From SIG223 sp964442785 (GTDB lineage: Bacteria; Bacillota_I; Bacilli_A; RFN20; DUOF01), in NCBI GenBank assembly GCA_964442785.1, contig CAYTZW010000027.1, positions 1 to 13,488 on the forward strand: DNA of 13,488 nucleotides. The letters are read 5' to 3'. This document shows positions 6,678 to 13,477 of this stretch, piece by piece; within the stretch, counting starts at the first letter, position 1; every line of letters starts with the position of its first letter. A program made the position numbers and the translations under genes. The notes beneath the pieces are model-generated. The model was not told where the DNA came from. It worked only from the letters and a program-made list of their open reading frames with translations, and ran no database searches.

Positions 6678-7422
6678 GTTTTCCATTAATTTTTTGGTAA
6701 TTCCGACATTAATAATCATTTTAATATCAGGTCGATATAAACCTTTTTTTATCTTTTTTTTACTTTCTTTTGTTCACGAATTAGGACATATTATAATGGC
6801 TAAAATATTAAAATTGAATGTTGAAAAAATAGAAATGCTTCCTTTTGGTTTTCAAGCCTCTATTAATGGAACAAATTATCGAAAATCAAATATTGAATTA
6901 CTTGTCGCTTTAGCAGGTCCTTTGATGTTTTTTGTTAATAATATTTTATTGAAATTTTTGCTTGAAATAGGATTTTTATCGTATGTGGCTAAAGTTAATG
7001 CAATGGAAGCTAATTTTCTTATTTTGATTTTTAATTTACTTCCTATTTATCCTTTGGACGGTTCGGTAATTTTAAAATGTATACTTGATAAATTTTTTCC
7101 CAAGAAAAAATCAATGTATTTAATATCTTTAATATCTTTTAATGTTTTTTTGTTTTTAATTGTTGCTACTAGCAATAGTCCACAATGGATTATTTACATT
7201 TTTTTGATTTTTTATCAAATTTATTATCTTTTGACATTTGATAATCAATGGAAACTTTTTTTGATTTCAAGAGATAATAAAAAAGGAAATTATAAAGTAA
7301 AAGTACATCATCGTAATGATTTGTATCGTGATAAGGAAAATTATATAATAAATGATGAAAATTTGCTTGATGAAGAAAATTTTATATCAAAAGAATTGCT
7401 TTCTAAGAAGAAATTTTTGTAA
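6658..7422 (+). CDS. spoIVFB: SpoIVFB-like intramembrane metalloprotease (M50), no CBS domain
   Basis: A 254-residue multi-spanning protein. The zinc motif HELGH lies at 40-44 in a membrane helix, followed by LPFGF (61-65) and the second ligand motif NLLPIYPLDG (126-135, Asp134). Bacillus SpoIVFB has HELGH, LLPFGG and NLLPIWPLDG in the same order. The Bacillus enzyme cuts pro-sigmaK inside the mother-cell membrane. After the last helix only about 50 charged residues remain, so the regulatory CBS domain at the C-terminus of the Bacillus protein is absent. The start at ATG 6658 gives MKNFLPKF..., which lines up with the Bacillus N-terminus and overlaps the upstream gene by 20 bp; ATG 6640 or TTG 6631 are possible. 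No clear ribosome binding site is present, so translational coupling is likely. Confidence 0.88.
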   Translation: MKNFLPKFSINFLVIPTLIIILISGRYKPFFIFFLLSFVHELGHIIMAKILKLNVEKIEMLPFGFQASINGTNYRKSNIELLVALAGPLMFFVNNILLKFLLEIGFLSYVAKVNAMEANFLILIFNLLPIYPLDGSVILKCILDKFFPKKKSMYLISLISFNVFLFLIVATSNSPQWIIYIFLIFYQIYYLLTFDNQWKLFLISRDNKKGNYKVKVHHRNDLYRDKENYIINDENLLDEENFISKELLSKKKFL

Positions 7423-7431
7423 CACATTTAG

Positions 7432-7462
7432 TCATATTTTTTCTTTTCTATGAATATATAAT
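7432..7462 (+). promoter_or_regulatory. Promoter of the SpoIIIAH-like gene, with a sigma-E-like -35
   Basis: TCATATT (7432-7438) fits the mother-cell sigma-E -35 pattern KMATATT. After 14 bp comes AATATATA (7453-7460), a partial match to CATACAnT. A sigma-A style TATAAT overlaps at 7457-7462 but lacks a good -35. The leader would be short before GGAGG at 7469-7473. spoIIIA of Bacillus is transcribed by sigma-E, which supports this reading. Confidence 0.35.
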
Positions 7463-7479
7463 AATAACGGAGGAAATAT

Positions 7480-7959
7480 ATGAATAAGAAATTATTGGCT
7501 TTTATTTCATTGTTTAGTTTAACTTTAGTTTTAGGAGTTTATTATGTGATTGCACCATTTTCGATTACCCCAGAAAGCGATAATGGTTTAGAAGTGAGTG
7601 TGAGTGTTGAAGAAGGGGAAAATGCTTATTTTGTATCCTTGGAATTAGAAAAAGAAAGTGAATATGAACTTTATGTTTCAGAACAAGAAGATATTGTTTT
7701 TTCAAGCGAAGAAACTAATGAAGCAAAAGTAAATGCTCTTAACAATATTTCTAATCTTAATAAAATTAGAGATTTAGAAAAAGAGTTAAAAGGAGTTATT
7801 GAAAATTTAGGATACAAAACCGCTTTTGTACAAGTGAAAAATAATACAATAAGAGCGATTGTTAGCAAAAAAGACCCCACACCTCTTGATGCCGCAACTA
7901 TCATTGCTTCTATAAAAGCAAAATGTGATAATAAAATGATTGAAGTATCATTCAAATAA
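7480..7959 (+). CDS. spoIIIAH: SpoIIIAH-like membrane protein
   Basis: This 159-residue protein starts behind CGGAGG. Residues 1-25 (MNKKLLAFISLFSLTLVLGVYYV) match the single membrane helix of Bacillus SpoIIIAH (LSLVVVLSVYYI). After an acidic linker shorter than in Bacillus, the C-terminal domain from about 90 reads NEAKVNALNNISNLNKIRDLEKELKGVIENLGYKTAFVQVKNNTIRAIV...AATIIASIKAK, the YscJ/FliF-like ring-building pattern of SpoIIIAH. In Bacillus it forms, with forespore SpoIIQ, the channel between mother cell and forespore. The other spoIIIA genes (AA-AG) are not beside it; the gene stands alone between spoIVFB and pepP. In Bacillus yqhT/pepP is close to spoIIIA, so the neighbourhood supports the name. 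Confidence 0.82.
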   Translation: MNKKLLAFISLFSLTLVLGVYYVIAPFSITPESDNGLEVSVSVEEGENAYFVSLELEKESEYELYVSEQEDIVFSSEETNEAKVNALNNISNLNKIRDLEKELKGVIENLGYKTAFVQVKNNTIRAIVSKKDPTPLDAATIIASIKAKCDNKMIEVSFK

Positions 7960-7970
7960 AAAAACAAATT

Positions 7971-8000
7971 AAAGAAAATCTTGTAAGGTTTTCTTTTTTT
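7971..8000 (+). terminator. Terminator after the SpoIIIAH-like gene
   Basis: The 10-bp arms AAAGAAAATC (7971-7980) and GGTTTTCTTT (7987-7996), with one G-U pair and a 6-nt loop, run directly into TTTT. Confidence 0.8.
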
Positions 8001-8039
8001 GATGAAAAAATGCTCTTTATTAATAAATAGCCTTTTTGT

Positions 8040-8068
8040 TTGCTAAAACATCTTTAAAAGTCTATAAT
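8040..8068 (+). promoter_or_regulatory. Sigma-A type promoter of pepP
   Basis: TTGCTA (8040-8045), a 17-bp spacer and TATAAT (8063-8068) lie 19 bp before the pepP ATG. This conventional promoter has no TA tract and contrasts with those of the surface genes. Confidence 0.7.
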
Positions 8069-8087
8069 GGTAATGTAGGTGAGATAA

Positions 8088-9158
8088 ATGAAAGGTAGAA
8101 TTACAAGATATAGAGAAATACTTAAAGAACAAAAATTAAAAGGTGCATTTTTAACTTCGATGGAAAATAAATTTTATTTGACAGGATTTAGAGATGAAAC
8201 AGATGATACATACGTTATATTAACAAATTACAATGTTTATTTATTTGTTGATGCTAGATATTATGAAAGAGCATTAAAAGAAACAAAAGATATAAAAGTT
8301 GTTTTATTTACTCGTGATTTTTATCAAAAAGTTGCTGAAGTTTTAAAAAATGAAGAAATCAAAGAATTAGGATTTGAAGACCATAATATGCGTGTTAATC
8401 TTTATAATTCCTTAATAAGCCAAACTAATGTCAAAATGAAACCTATTAATTTAGTTAACGCAAGGGCAGTCAAAGATGATATGGAATTATTGTACATAAA
8501 AAAAGCTGTGGCGATAGTAAACCAAACCTTTAAAGAAATTTTAAAATTTGTAAAACCAGGATTAAAGGAACTTGAAATTAAAGAATTTGTCGATAATACA
8601 ATGAGAAGATTAGGTGCTGAATGTCCTTCTTTTGAAACTATTGTTGTAAGTGGTAAAAATGGTTCTATGCCACACGGAGTTGCAACTAATAAAAAAGTTG
8701 TCGAAGGAGATTTTGTTACTATCGATTTTGGTGCAAAATACAAAGGATATTGTTCTGATATAACAAGAACGATAGTTGTTGGAAAAGTAAATAATAAGAA
8801 AATGAAAGAAATATATGATACCGTTTTACAAGCTAATTTGGAAGCAATAAAAGTGGTAAAACCAGGAATTAAAGCTAAAGAAGTTGATAAAGCTGCTAGA
8901 GATTATATTGCTTCTAAAGGATATGGAGAATATTTCACACATTCAACAGGACACGGAATAGGACTTTTAATTCACGATGAATTAGGAATATATTTAACAT
9001 CAGAAACTACCTTAGAAGAAAATATGGTATTTACAATAGAACCAGGAATTTATGTTCCTTCACTTGGTGGAGTAAGAATTGAAGATGATGTTGTTGTTAC
9101 GAGTGAAGGTTGTGAAGTTTTGACTAAGTCTAAAAAAACTTTAACAATAGTAAAATAA
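8088..9158 (+). CDS. pepP: M24 family Xaa-Pro aminopeptidase (PepP/YqhT type)
   Basis: The 356-residue cytoplasmic enzyme releases N-terminal residues that precede proline, using two metal ions. Residues 1-125 form the creatinase-type N-domain (FLTSMENKFYLTGFRDETD, YLFVDARYY); 130-356 form the pita-bread catalytic domain. All five metal ligands are seen: Asp213 (TIDFGA), Asp224 (CSDITRT), His289 (STGHGIG), Glu318 (TIEPGIY) and Glu332 (VRIEDDV). His196 in MPHGV matches the family's substrate-site His. The length equals Bacillus YqhT (about 353). A GGTGAG ribosome binding site precedes the ATG. The gene has its own promoter and terminator. In Bacillus it sits next to efp and spoIIIA; here a spoIIIAH-like gene is upstream and no efp is in the window. 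Confidence 0.95.
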   Translation: MKGRITRYREILKEQKLKGAFLTSMENKFYLTGFRDETDDTYVILTNYNVYLFVDARYYERALKETKDIKVVLFTRDFYQKVAEVLKNEEIKELGFEDHNMRVNLYNSLISQTNVKMKPINLVNARAVKDDMELLYIKKAVAIVNQTFKEILKFVKPGLKELEIKEFVDNTMRRLGAECPSFETIVVSGKNGSMPHGVATNKKVVEGDFVTIDFGAKYKGYCSDITRTIVVGKVNNKKMKEIYDTVLQANLEAIKVVKPGIKAKEVDKAARDYIASKGYGEYFTHSTGHGIGLLIHDELGIYLTSETTLEENMVFTIEPGIYVPSLGGVRIEDDVVVTSEGCEVLTKSKKTLTIVK

Positions 9159-9166
9159 AAATCATT

Positions 9167-9215
9167 AAAAGCTTTTAACTAGATGGAATAACCAAAAGTT
9201 AAAGCTTTTTATTTT
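9167..9215 (+). terminator. Terminator after pepP
   Basis: The arms AAAAGCTTTTAACT (9167-9180) and AGTTAAAGCTTTTT (9197-9210) pair with one bulged T around a 16-nt loop and end in a T-rich run. Confidence 0.75.
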
Positions 9216-9235
9216 GTCATCTCAATAATTCATCT

Positions 9236-9255
9236 TATATATCTAAAGATATATA
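9236..9255 (+). promoter_or_regulatory. Shared 20-bp palindrome, copy 2 (putative operator)
   Basis: The same arms TATATATCT/AGATATATA surround an AA centre in the direction of the gene at 9366, ending 24 bp before the -35. One further T/A pair extends the stem on both sides. From a likely start site near 9316 the centre would lie around -70. Confidence 0.7.
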
Positions 9256-9279
9256 AACGAGCATTAAAATTGTTTTAGT

Positions 9280-9309
9280 TTGATTTATATATATATATAT
9301 ATATATAAT
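9280..9309 (+). promoter_or_regulatory. TA-tract promoter of the first tandem surface gene (18-bp spacer)
   Basis: TTGATT (9280-9285), a spacer of exactly nine TA units (18 bp), then TATAAT (9304-9309). The uninterrupted TA run is 9286-9307 (11 units). Among the three sister promoters this spacer is nearest the optimum, so this gene is predicted to be the one best expressed in the sequenced state. Confidence 0.7.
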
Positions 9310-9365
9310 TGACCTTGTAAAAGGATACATACTTGTAAAAGATGTAATCTGTGGGGGTGTTATAT

Positions 9366-11264
9366 ATGAAAGGAATAATGAAAATAAAAATAATAATATG
9401 TTCGTTTATTTTGGCATTTATAGGTATTTTTATTTATTCGACGCAAGTTAAAGCAAATATAAATAAAATGGGGGATACTTATGTTACGATAGGCAGCAAT
9501 TCTTATTATCCTGCTGCTAACCCTAATGCTTATTATGATTTAACAGATACCACTTTTGGTGGAACTATATCATTTGCAGGAGATTATATTGGTATAAGTG
9601 GTAATGGTATAGGTAAATCTTATAGTGAAGTTGGAAAATCTAGTATTACTTTACCTACTGGAACATATGAGATTAATTTAACTGATGCAGATTTGACTGA
9701 AGAATTAGGTGAAGCAGAAAGATCAATGAGTATTAAAATTTCAGTTACTAGTAGCACGTCTGAACTTTTGGAATTATATATTACTGAAGAATATCGAGAT
9801 CAAACTGCACCTAGTATTAAATGTAATGGATTGGAAGATGTTACTCTAACAACAACCGTAACTTATTATAAATATTTTTGCAGGGAATTAGTTTTTGAAG
9901 ATAATGACGAATTAGCATCATTTACTATTTCAGGTGATTCCAGTTATGAAATGGAAATATCAGGGACTTCATATACTTTTTCTAACACATATCCTTATTT
10001 AAGAGATGACGGAAGTTATACAATAACAGTTGTCGATGCATCAGGTAATGTAGCAACAGGTTATTTAATTGTTGATACAATTGCTCCTGTTATATCTTGT
10101 GGAAATTCTACCATTTATGATACAGATAGAGTTTATTTTAACAACTGTGTGTTATCATTTTCTGATAATATAGGATTTGATTATTATAGTATTTATGAAT
10201 ATAAAAATACTAGCGGCACTTTAAAATATATAACTCGTGGGTCTGAGAATACTTATACATTAAATTCTGAAGGAGTATATACAGTGAATGCTTGGGATCT
10301 AGCGGGAAATAATACTGTTGCTAATATTACAATGGATTTTACATCACCATCTTGGACAGTTTCAAGCAGAGACTATCCAATTTCAGGAGAAAAAATTAAT
10401 GTCAATTTAAACGATCCAAATGTTTCTTCTTATTATACAGTTAATGATACTTTATGTGGTAATTGTAATACTTCTCTTTATCAGTATGGTTGGTCGACTA
10501 GTAGCAGCAGTTTTAATGGAACACTTCTTGATGACTATTACACACTTGGCAATACTCTTTATCTTGAAGTTTATGCACCTATTGTAACAGATGATACCGG
10601 TACTCTTTATTATTTATGGATATTTAATATGGGATCAGATATGGCAGGAAATGTTTCGACTATTTCTAAATATAGTAATACTCCTTATTCATATGGTACA
10701 AGTGAAAATAGTAATTTAATATTTAGATTTAAAATTAAGCCTCCAATATTTAACTCGTTATTTTCAAGTGCAACTCTCAGTGAAGGAATAATCACTTATA
10801 CTTTTAATAGTTCTAATCCTTTAAAGACTAATTATGAAAATGGGACTGTTACTTATTTTATGGGACAAAGAGGTCATACTGAATTAGAAACAGCATTTGC
10901 TAGTTATGGTGTTAAAAAGTCATTTGATGAATTCTTCTCTGAGCTCAGACAAAGTCCTCAAGGACTATCAGGAGATGTTTGCCTTTATATTAAAATTGAA
11001 AGTGATAATTTACCATCTTATACTTTAATATCTGAAGCAATTACAATAAATAGTACAGATACTTTAACAATAAATTTTAATCTTGAAAATACGCCTGATG
11101 AACAAATGATGTCTGAACCAATACTCTTAACTTCATCTAATATTGTTGTTAAAGAAAATATGTTTAAACCTAATTATTTATTATTTGTTTCAATGATAGT
11201 TATCTCTGCTTTATTAGCAGTAGAAGTAATCATTATAAAAAAACATCAAAAAGCACATAACTAA
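9366..11264 (+). CDS. Secreted, C-terminally anchored modular surface protein (tandem copy 1)
   Basis: A 632-residue protein starts at ATG 9366 behind GGGGGTG; the GTG at 9351 belongs to the leader. A signal peptide covers about 1-29 (hydrophobic 6-24, VKA then N as likely cut). Residues 30-145 are unassigned. Two Ig-like B modules lie at about 147-237 (TAPSIKC...ASGNVATGYLIVD) and 239-325 (IAPVISCG...LAGNNTVANITMD), each with a Cys pair. An A-type module (QYGWSTSSSSF...YYLWIFNMGSDMAGNVST) covers about 328-445. A conserved C-region follows at about 488-563 (NGTVTYFMG, YGVKKSFDEFF, SPQGLSG). The end is a membrane helix at about 603-624 with the tail KKHQKAHN. No LPxTG motif is present, so anchoring is by the helix. 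It shares A and B modules with the gene ending at the left edge and its C-region with the next gene. Function unknown; surface display inferred. Confidence 0.88.
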   Translation: MKGIMKIKIIICSFILAFIGIFIYSTQVKANINKMGDTYVTIGSNSYYPAANPNAYYDLTDTTFGGTISFAGDYIGISGNGIGKSYSEVGKSSITLPTGTYEINLTDADLTEELGEAERSMSIKISVTSSTSELLELYITEEYRDQTAPSIKCNGLEDVTLTTTVTYYKYFCRELVFEDNDELASFTISGDSSYEMEISGTSYTFSNTYPYLRDDGSYTITVVDASGNVATGYLIVDTIAPVISCGNSTIYDTDRVYFNNCVLSFSDNIGFDYYSIYEYKNTSGTLKYITRGSENTYTLNSEGVYTVNAWDLAGNNTVANITMDFTSPSWTVSSRDYPISGEKINVNLNDPNVSSYYTVNDTLCGNCNTSLYQYGWSTSSSSFNGTLLDDYYTLGNTLYLEVYAPIVTDDTGTLYYLWIFNMGSDMAGNVSTISKYSNTPYSYGTSENSNLIFRFKIKPPIFNSLFSSATLSEGIITYTFNSSNPLKTNYENGTVTYFMGQRGHTELETAFASYGVKKSFDEFFSELRQSPQGLSGDVCLYIKIESDNLPSYTLISEAITINSTDTLTINFNLENTPDEQMMSEPILLTSSNIVVKENMFKPNYLLFVSMIVISALLAVEVIIIKKHQKAHN

Positions 11265-11317
11265 TTTTACAATAGATTAAAAGAATATGCAAATTACACC
11301 CTTTGCATATTTTTTTG
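11164..11317 (+). repeat. 154-bp direct repeat, copy 1 (C-terminal anchor, stop, terminator)
   Basis: This segment aligns without gaps to 13281-13434. I count 8 mismatches in 154 positions, about 95% identity, covering the last 32 codons, the stop and the terminator hairpin. Upstream the two genes are far less alike, so the 3' end has been kept uniform or exchanged recently. Confidence 0.85.
11284..11317 (+). terminator. Terminator after tandem surface gene 1
   Basis: The 10-bp arms AATATGCAAA (11284-11293) and TTTGCATATT (11302-11311) with an 8-nt loop are followed by a T run. Confidence 0.85.
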
Positions 11318-11362
11318 ATTTGCAGATTATAAATAATTGTAAAAAGCATCTTTTAATACAGT

Positions 11363-11382
11363 TATATATCTAAAGATATATA
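11363..11382 (+). promoter_or_regulatory. Shared 20-bp palindrome, copy 3 (putative operator)
   Basis: Identical in sequence and gene-relative orientation to copies 1 and 2, it ends 23 bp before the -35 of the gene at 11492. With a start site near 11437 its centre lies around -65. Confidence 0.7.
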
Positions 11383-11405
11383 AACTTTTTCGTAATTTTG
11401 AAAAG

Positions 11406-11430
11406 TTGCATTTATATATATATATATAAT
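11406..11430 (+). promoter_or_regulatory. TA-tract promoter of the second tandem surface gene (13-bp spacer)
   Basis: TTGCAT (11406-11411), a 13-bp spacer made of T plus six TA units, then TATAAT (11425-11430). The TA run is 11413-11428 (8 units). Thirteen bp is too short for the main sigma factor to contact both boxes, so this promoter is predicted off in the sequenced state; two more TA units would make 17 bp. Confidence 0.65.
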
Positions 11431-11491
11431 GGACATTGTAAAAAGGATATGCACTTTTTGTATAAAAGGCGTAATCTTGGGGGTGTTATTT

Positions 11492-13381
11492 ATGAATAGA
11501 ATAAAGAAAATCAACGTAATAATATTTTTTGGTCTTATTGCATTATTTTTAAACGTTATTTTAATCAATAATAATTCAATAAGAACTGAAGCAGAAGGAC
11601 TTACTATTGACTTGTTAGACGGTTCTGACCCATTAGATCTTGAGGAATTAGCATCAGATGACGATTTTTATTGTGATTTTCCTGCAGGAATTAATGGAGT
11701 TCAGCAAAATATGGAACTTATAACTATATTTGGACATCATATCGTAGATGTTAGTGCTAATCATTATTATTTTTCTAGTATAGTAGGATATAGCTTAACA
11801 ATGGGAGAGGTAAATGAAGAATTGAGTTCAAATTGTAAAACATTAACATTAAATGAAGGTTTTTATCACTTAACATCAACAGACGGCACTTTTTATAACA
11901 TTATCATCTTTGACCCTGTAATGTATTTTAATGGACAAACATATCATCATAGTGAATTAACAATACCTAATTTTGAGTATGTTGGTAAATACACTAACCT
12001 TCCTAATAAACTTACACTGGACACTATTCCTTCTACGGTACAAGTTCCAATAATTGAAGCAGGAAATAGTAATTCAGGTACTTTTAAATATGAATGTAAT
12101 GATTTAACTATTTTTAATGAGGATAGTTCTAAAAGATTTAATGTGAAAAGTGATTCAACAGTTTCTATATCTGAGGCAAATCTATATTATGTTTTTATGA
12201 ACTATACTATAGAGTATCCATACGGAACTGTTTATAGTGGCTTTAGATTTAAAATTACAGTAGAAGATCAAACAGGGAAAATAAAAGTAGATGATACTGT
12301 TTATGATAGTTCGTCAAGTGTTATAAAAATAGACAAAAAAACTGCAAATGTTTCAGTAAATGGTAATACAAATGCCGTAATAAATGGATATAATAGAAAT
12401 AATCAATATCAAACTTTTTCTCTTTCTGCAGGAAATAAGATAGAATTGGCAGAAGGTTTATGGAATATAGAAGTTTCTTATTCTGATACTACAGCTTGTT
12501 ATGTTTTGGCTATTTTTGTTCCAAGATTAAAAACGGTATATAATAATGTTATTCAATATATTGATTTATATAATTCAAATGATTTGTTATTACCTTATGG
12601 AACAGAGATTATTATGGAATATATTACGATTGGTACAACATCATTTTCAATGGTATTTTACCCTGACGGATGCTTAGCAACTGAAGGAGAAGTTGCTGTT
12701 TATGGTTTTGCTGAAAATCCTAATTATTTCACAATTGATGAAGCTTATAATAAAGGTTATACTGCTTCTCTTCAATGGGGAATGGATTTTGTAATAGAGG
12801 GTATAAAGGATGCAGGTTATTTTGGAACGTATGAATTTGAAATAGAAGGTTTCTATCTTGAAGAAGAACTTTGTGATATAGTTGTCAACAAAAGTATTAT
12901 TACATTTGATAATTTTAATTATGATAGTATTAAATCAATTTATAATGAAGGCTCTGTTACTTATTTTATAGGAAGAACATCAAATTATGATAATAATTTA
13001 GATTTGGCTTTTGATAATTATGGTGTCAAAAAGACTTTTGATGAATTCTTCTATTATCCAATTGTAAGTCCTCAAGGACTTGTTGGAGAAGTACAACTTT
13101 ATGTAAAGATAAGTAAAGAAAATTGTATGTCATTGTATTTAAAAACAGAAACAATTAATTTAAGCACAGAAAGTGAAAATATTACTTTAAATTTGCATCA
13201 AGGTCTATCTAAAAATGAAAAAGAGGAAGAAAAAGCTTTAATGCTTTCTTCATCAAATATTCTAAATCATTATAATGAAATTAAACCTAATTATTTATTA
13301 TTTGTTTCAATGATATTTATCTCTGCTATATTAGCACTAGAAATAATCATTATAAAAAAACATCAAAAAGCACATAACTAA
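11492..13381 (+). CDS. Secreted, C-terminally anchored surface protein (tandem copy 2)
   Basis: A 629-residue protein starts at ATG 11492 behind GGGGGTG. An in-frame ATG at 11429 overlaps the -10 and is not credible as a start. The hydrophobic N-terminus (about 8-27, INVIIFFGLIALFLNVILIN) is a signal peptide. The body to about residue 480 is Asp-, Asn- and Tyr-rich and beta-like, with few Cys, and clearly differs from the sister gene; it lacks the A and B modules. From about 485 it shares the sister's C-region (EGSVTYFIG, AFDNYGVKKTFDEFF, SPQGLVGEVQLYVKIS). It ends in the same anchor: NYLLFVSMIFISAILALEIIIIKKHQKAHN without the first bases' variation. No known domain is recognised with confidence. 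Probably a surface-displayed variant of the same family. Confidence 0.87.
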   Translation: MNRIKKINVIIFFGLIALFLNVILINNNSIRTEAEGLTIDLLDGSDPLDLEELASDDDFYCDFPAGINGVQQNMELITIFGHHIVDVSANHYYFSSIVGYSLTMGEVNEELSSNCKTLTLNEGFYHLTSTDGTFYNIIIFDPVMYFNGQTYHHSELTIPNFEYVGKYTNLPNKLTLDTIPSTVQVPIIEAGNSNSGTFKYECNDLTIFNEDSSKRFNVKSDSTVSISEANLYYVFMNYTIEYPYGTVYSGFRFKITVEDQTGKIKVDDTVYDSSSSVIKIDKKTANVSVNGNTNAVINGYNRNNQYQTFSLSAGNKIELAEGLWNIEVSYSDTTACYVLAIFVPRLKTVYNNVIQYIDLYNSNDLLLPYGTEIIMEYITIGTTSFSMVFYPDGCLATEGEVAVYGFAENPNYFTIDEAYNKGYTASLQWGMDFVIEGIKDAGYFGTYEFEIEGFYLEEELCDIVVNKSIITFDNFNYDSIKSIYNEGSVTYFIGRTSNYDNNLDLAFDNYGVKKTFDEFFYYPIVSPQGLVGEVQLYVKISKENCMSLYLKTETINLSTESENITLNLHQGLSKNEKEEEKALMLSSSNILNHYNEIKPNYLLFVSMIFISAILALEIIIIKKHQKAHN

Positions 13382-13434
13382 TTTCGCAATAGATTAAAAG
13401 AATATGCAAATCACACCCCTTGCATATTTTTTTA
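13281..13434 (+). repeat. 154-bp direct repeat, copy 2 (C-terminal anchor, stop, terminator)
   Basis: Partner of 11164-11317, colinear and gap-free with about 95% identity. Half of the eight differences lie outside the coding part. Confidence 0.85.
13401..13434 (+). terminator. Terminator after tandem surface gene 2
   Basis: The arms AATATGCAA (13401-13409) and TTGCATATT (13420-13428) are followed by a T run; it is the copy of the hairpin at 11284. Confidence 0.85.
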
Positions 13435-13447
13435 TTTTTGCCTTTTT

Positions 13448-13477
13448 TTGACATTTTTTGCTTCTTTTTTGTTATAT
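13448..13477 (+). promoter_or_regulatory. Probable promoter of a gene beyond the right edge
   Basis: Consensus TTGACA (13448-13453), an 18-bp spacer and TTATAT (13472-13477; TATGAT at 13475-13480 is an alternative with 21 bp). It lies just after the last terminator, and no TA tract or palindrome is present. Confidence 0.45.

Noticed and set aside
9236..9310. AT-rich palindrome and TA tract as a replication origin or DNA-unwinding element
   Set aside because: The same arrangement occurs three times, each time exactly in front of a gene of one family and in register with promoter boxes; no DnaA boxes were seen.
9351..9365. GTG at 9351 as start of the first tandem surface gene
   Set aside because: It lies in the conserved leader and overlaps the GGGGGTG ribosome binding site; the ATG at 9366 is at the right distance and matches the sister genes.
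11429..11491. ATG at 11429 as start of the second tandem surface gene
   Set aside because: It overlaps the -10 box, so the transcript cannot contain it; the encoded 21 residues derive from the leader, and ATG 11492 has the ribosome binding site.
11362..11568. Open frame on the minus strand across the leader of the second tandem gene, and other antisense frames such as 7671-7967 and 8402-8743
   Set aside because: They run opposite to well-supported genes, have no ribosome binding sites and resemble no known protein; they reflect AT-rich base composition.
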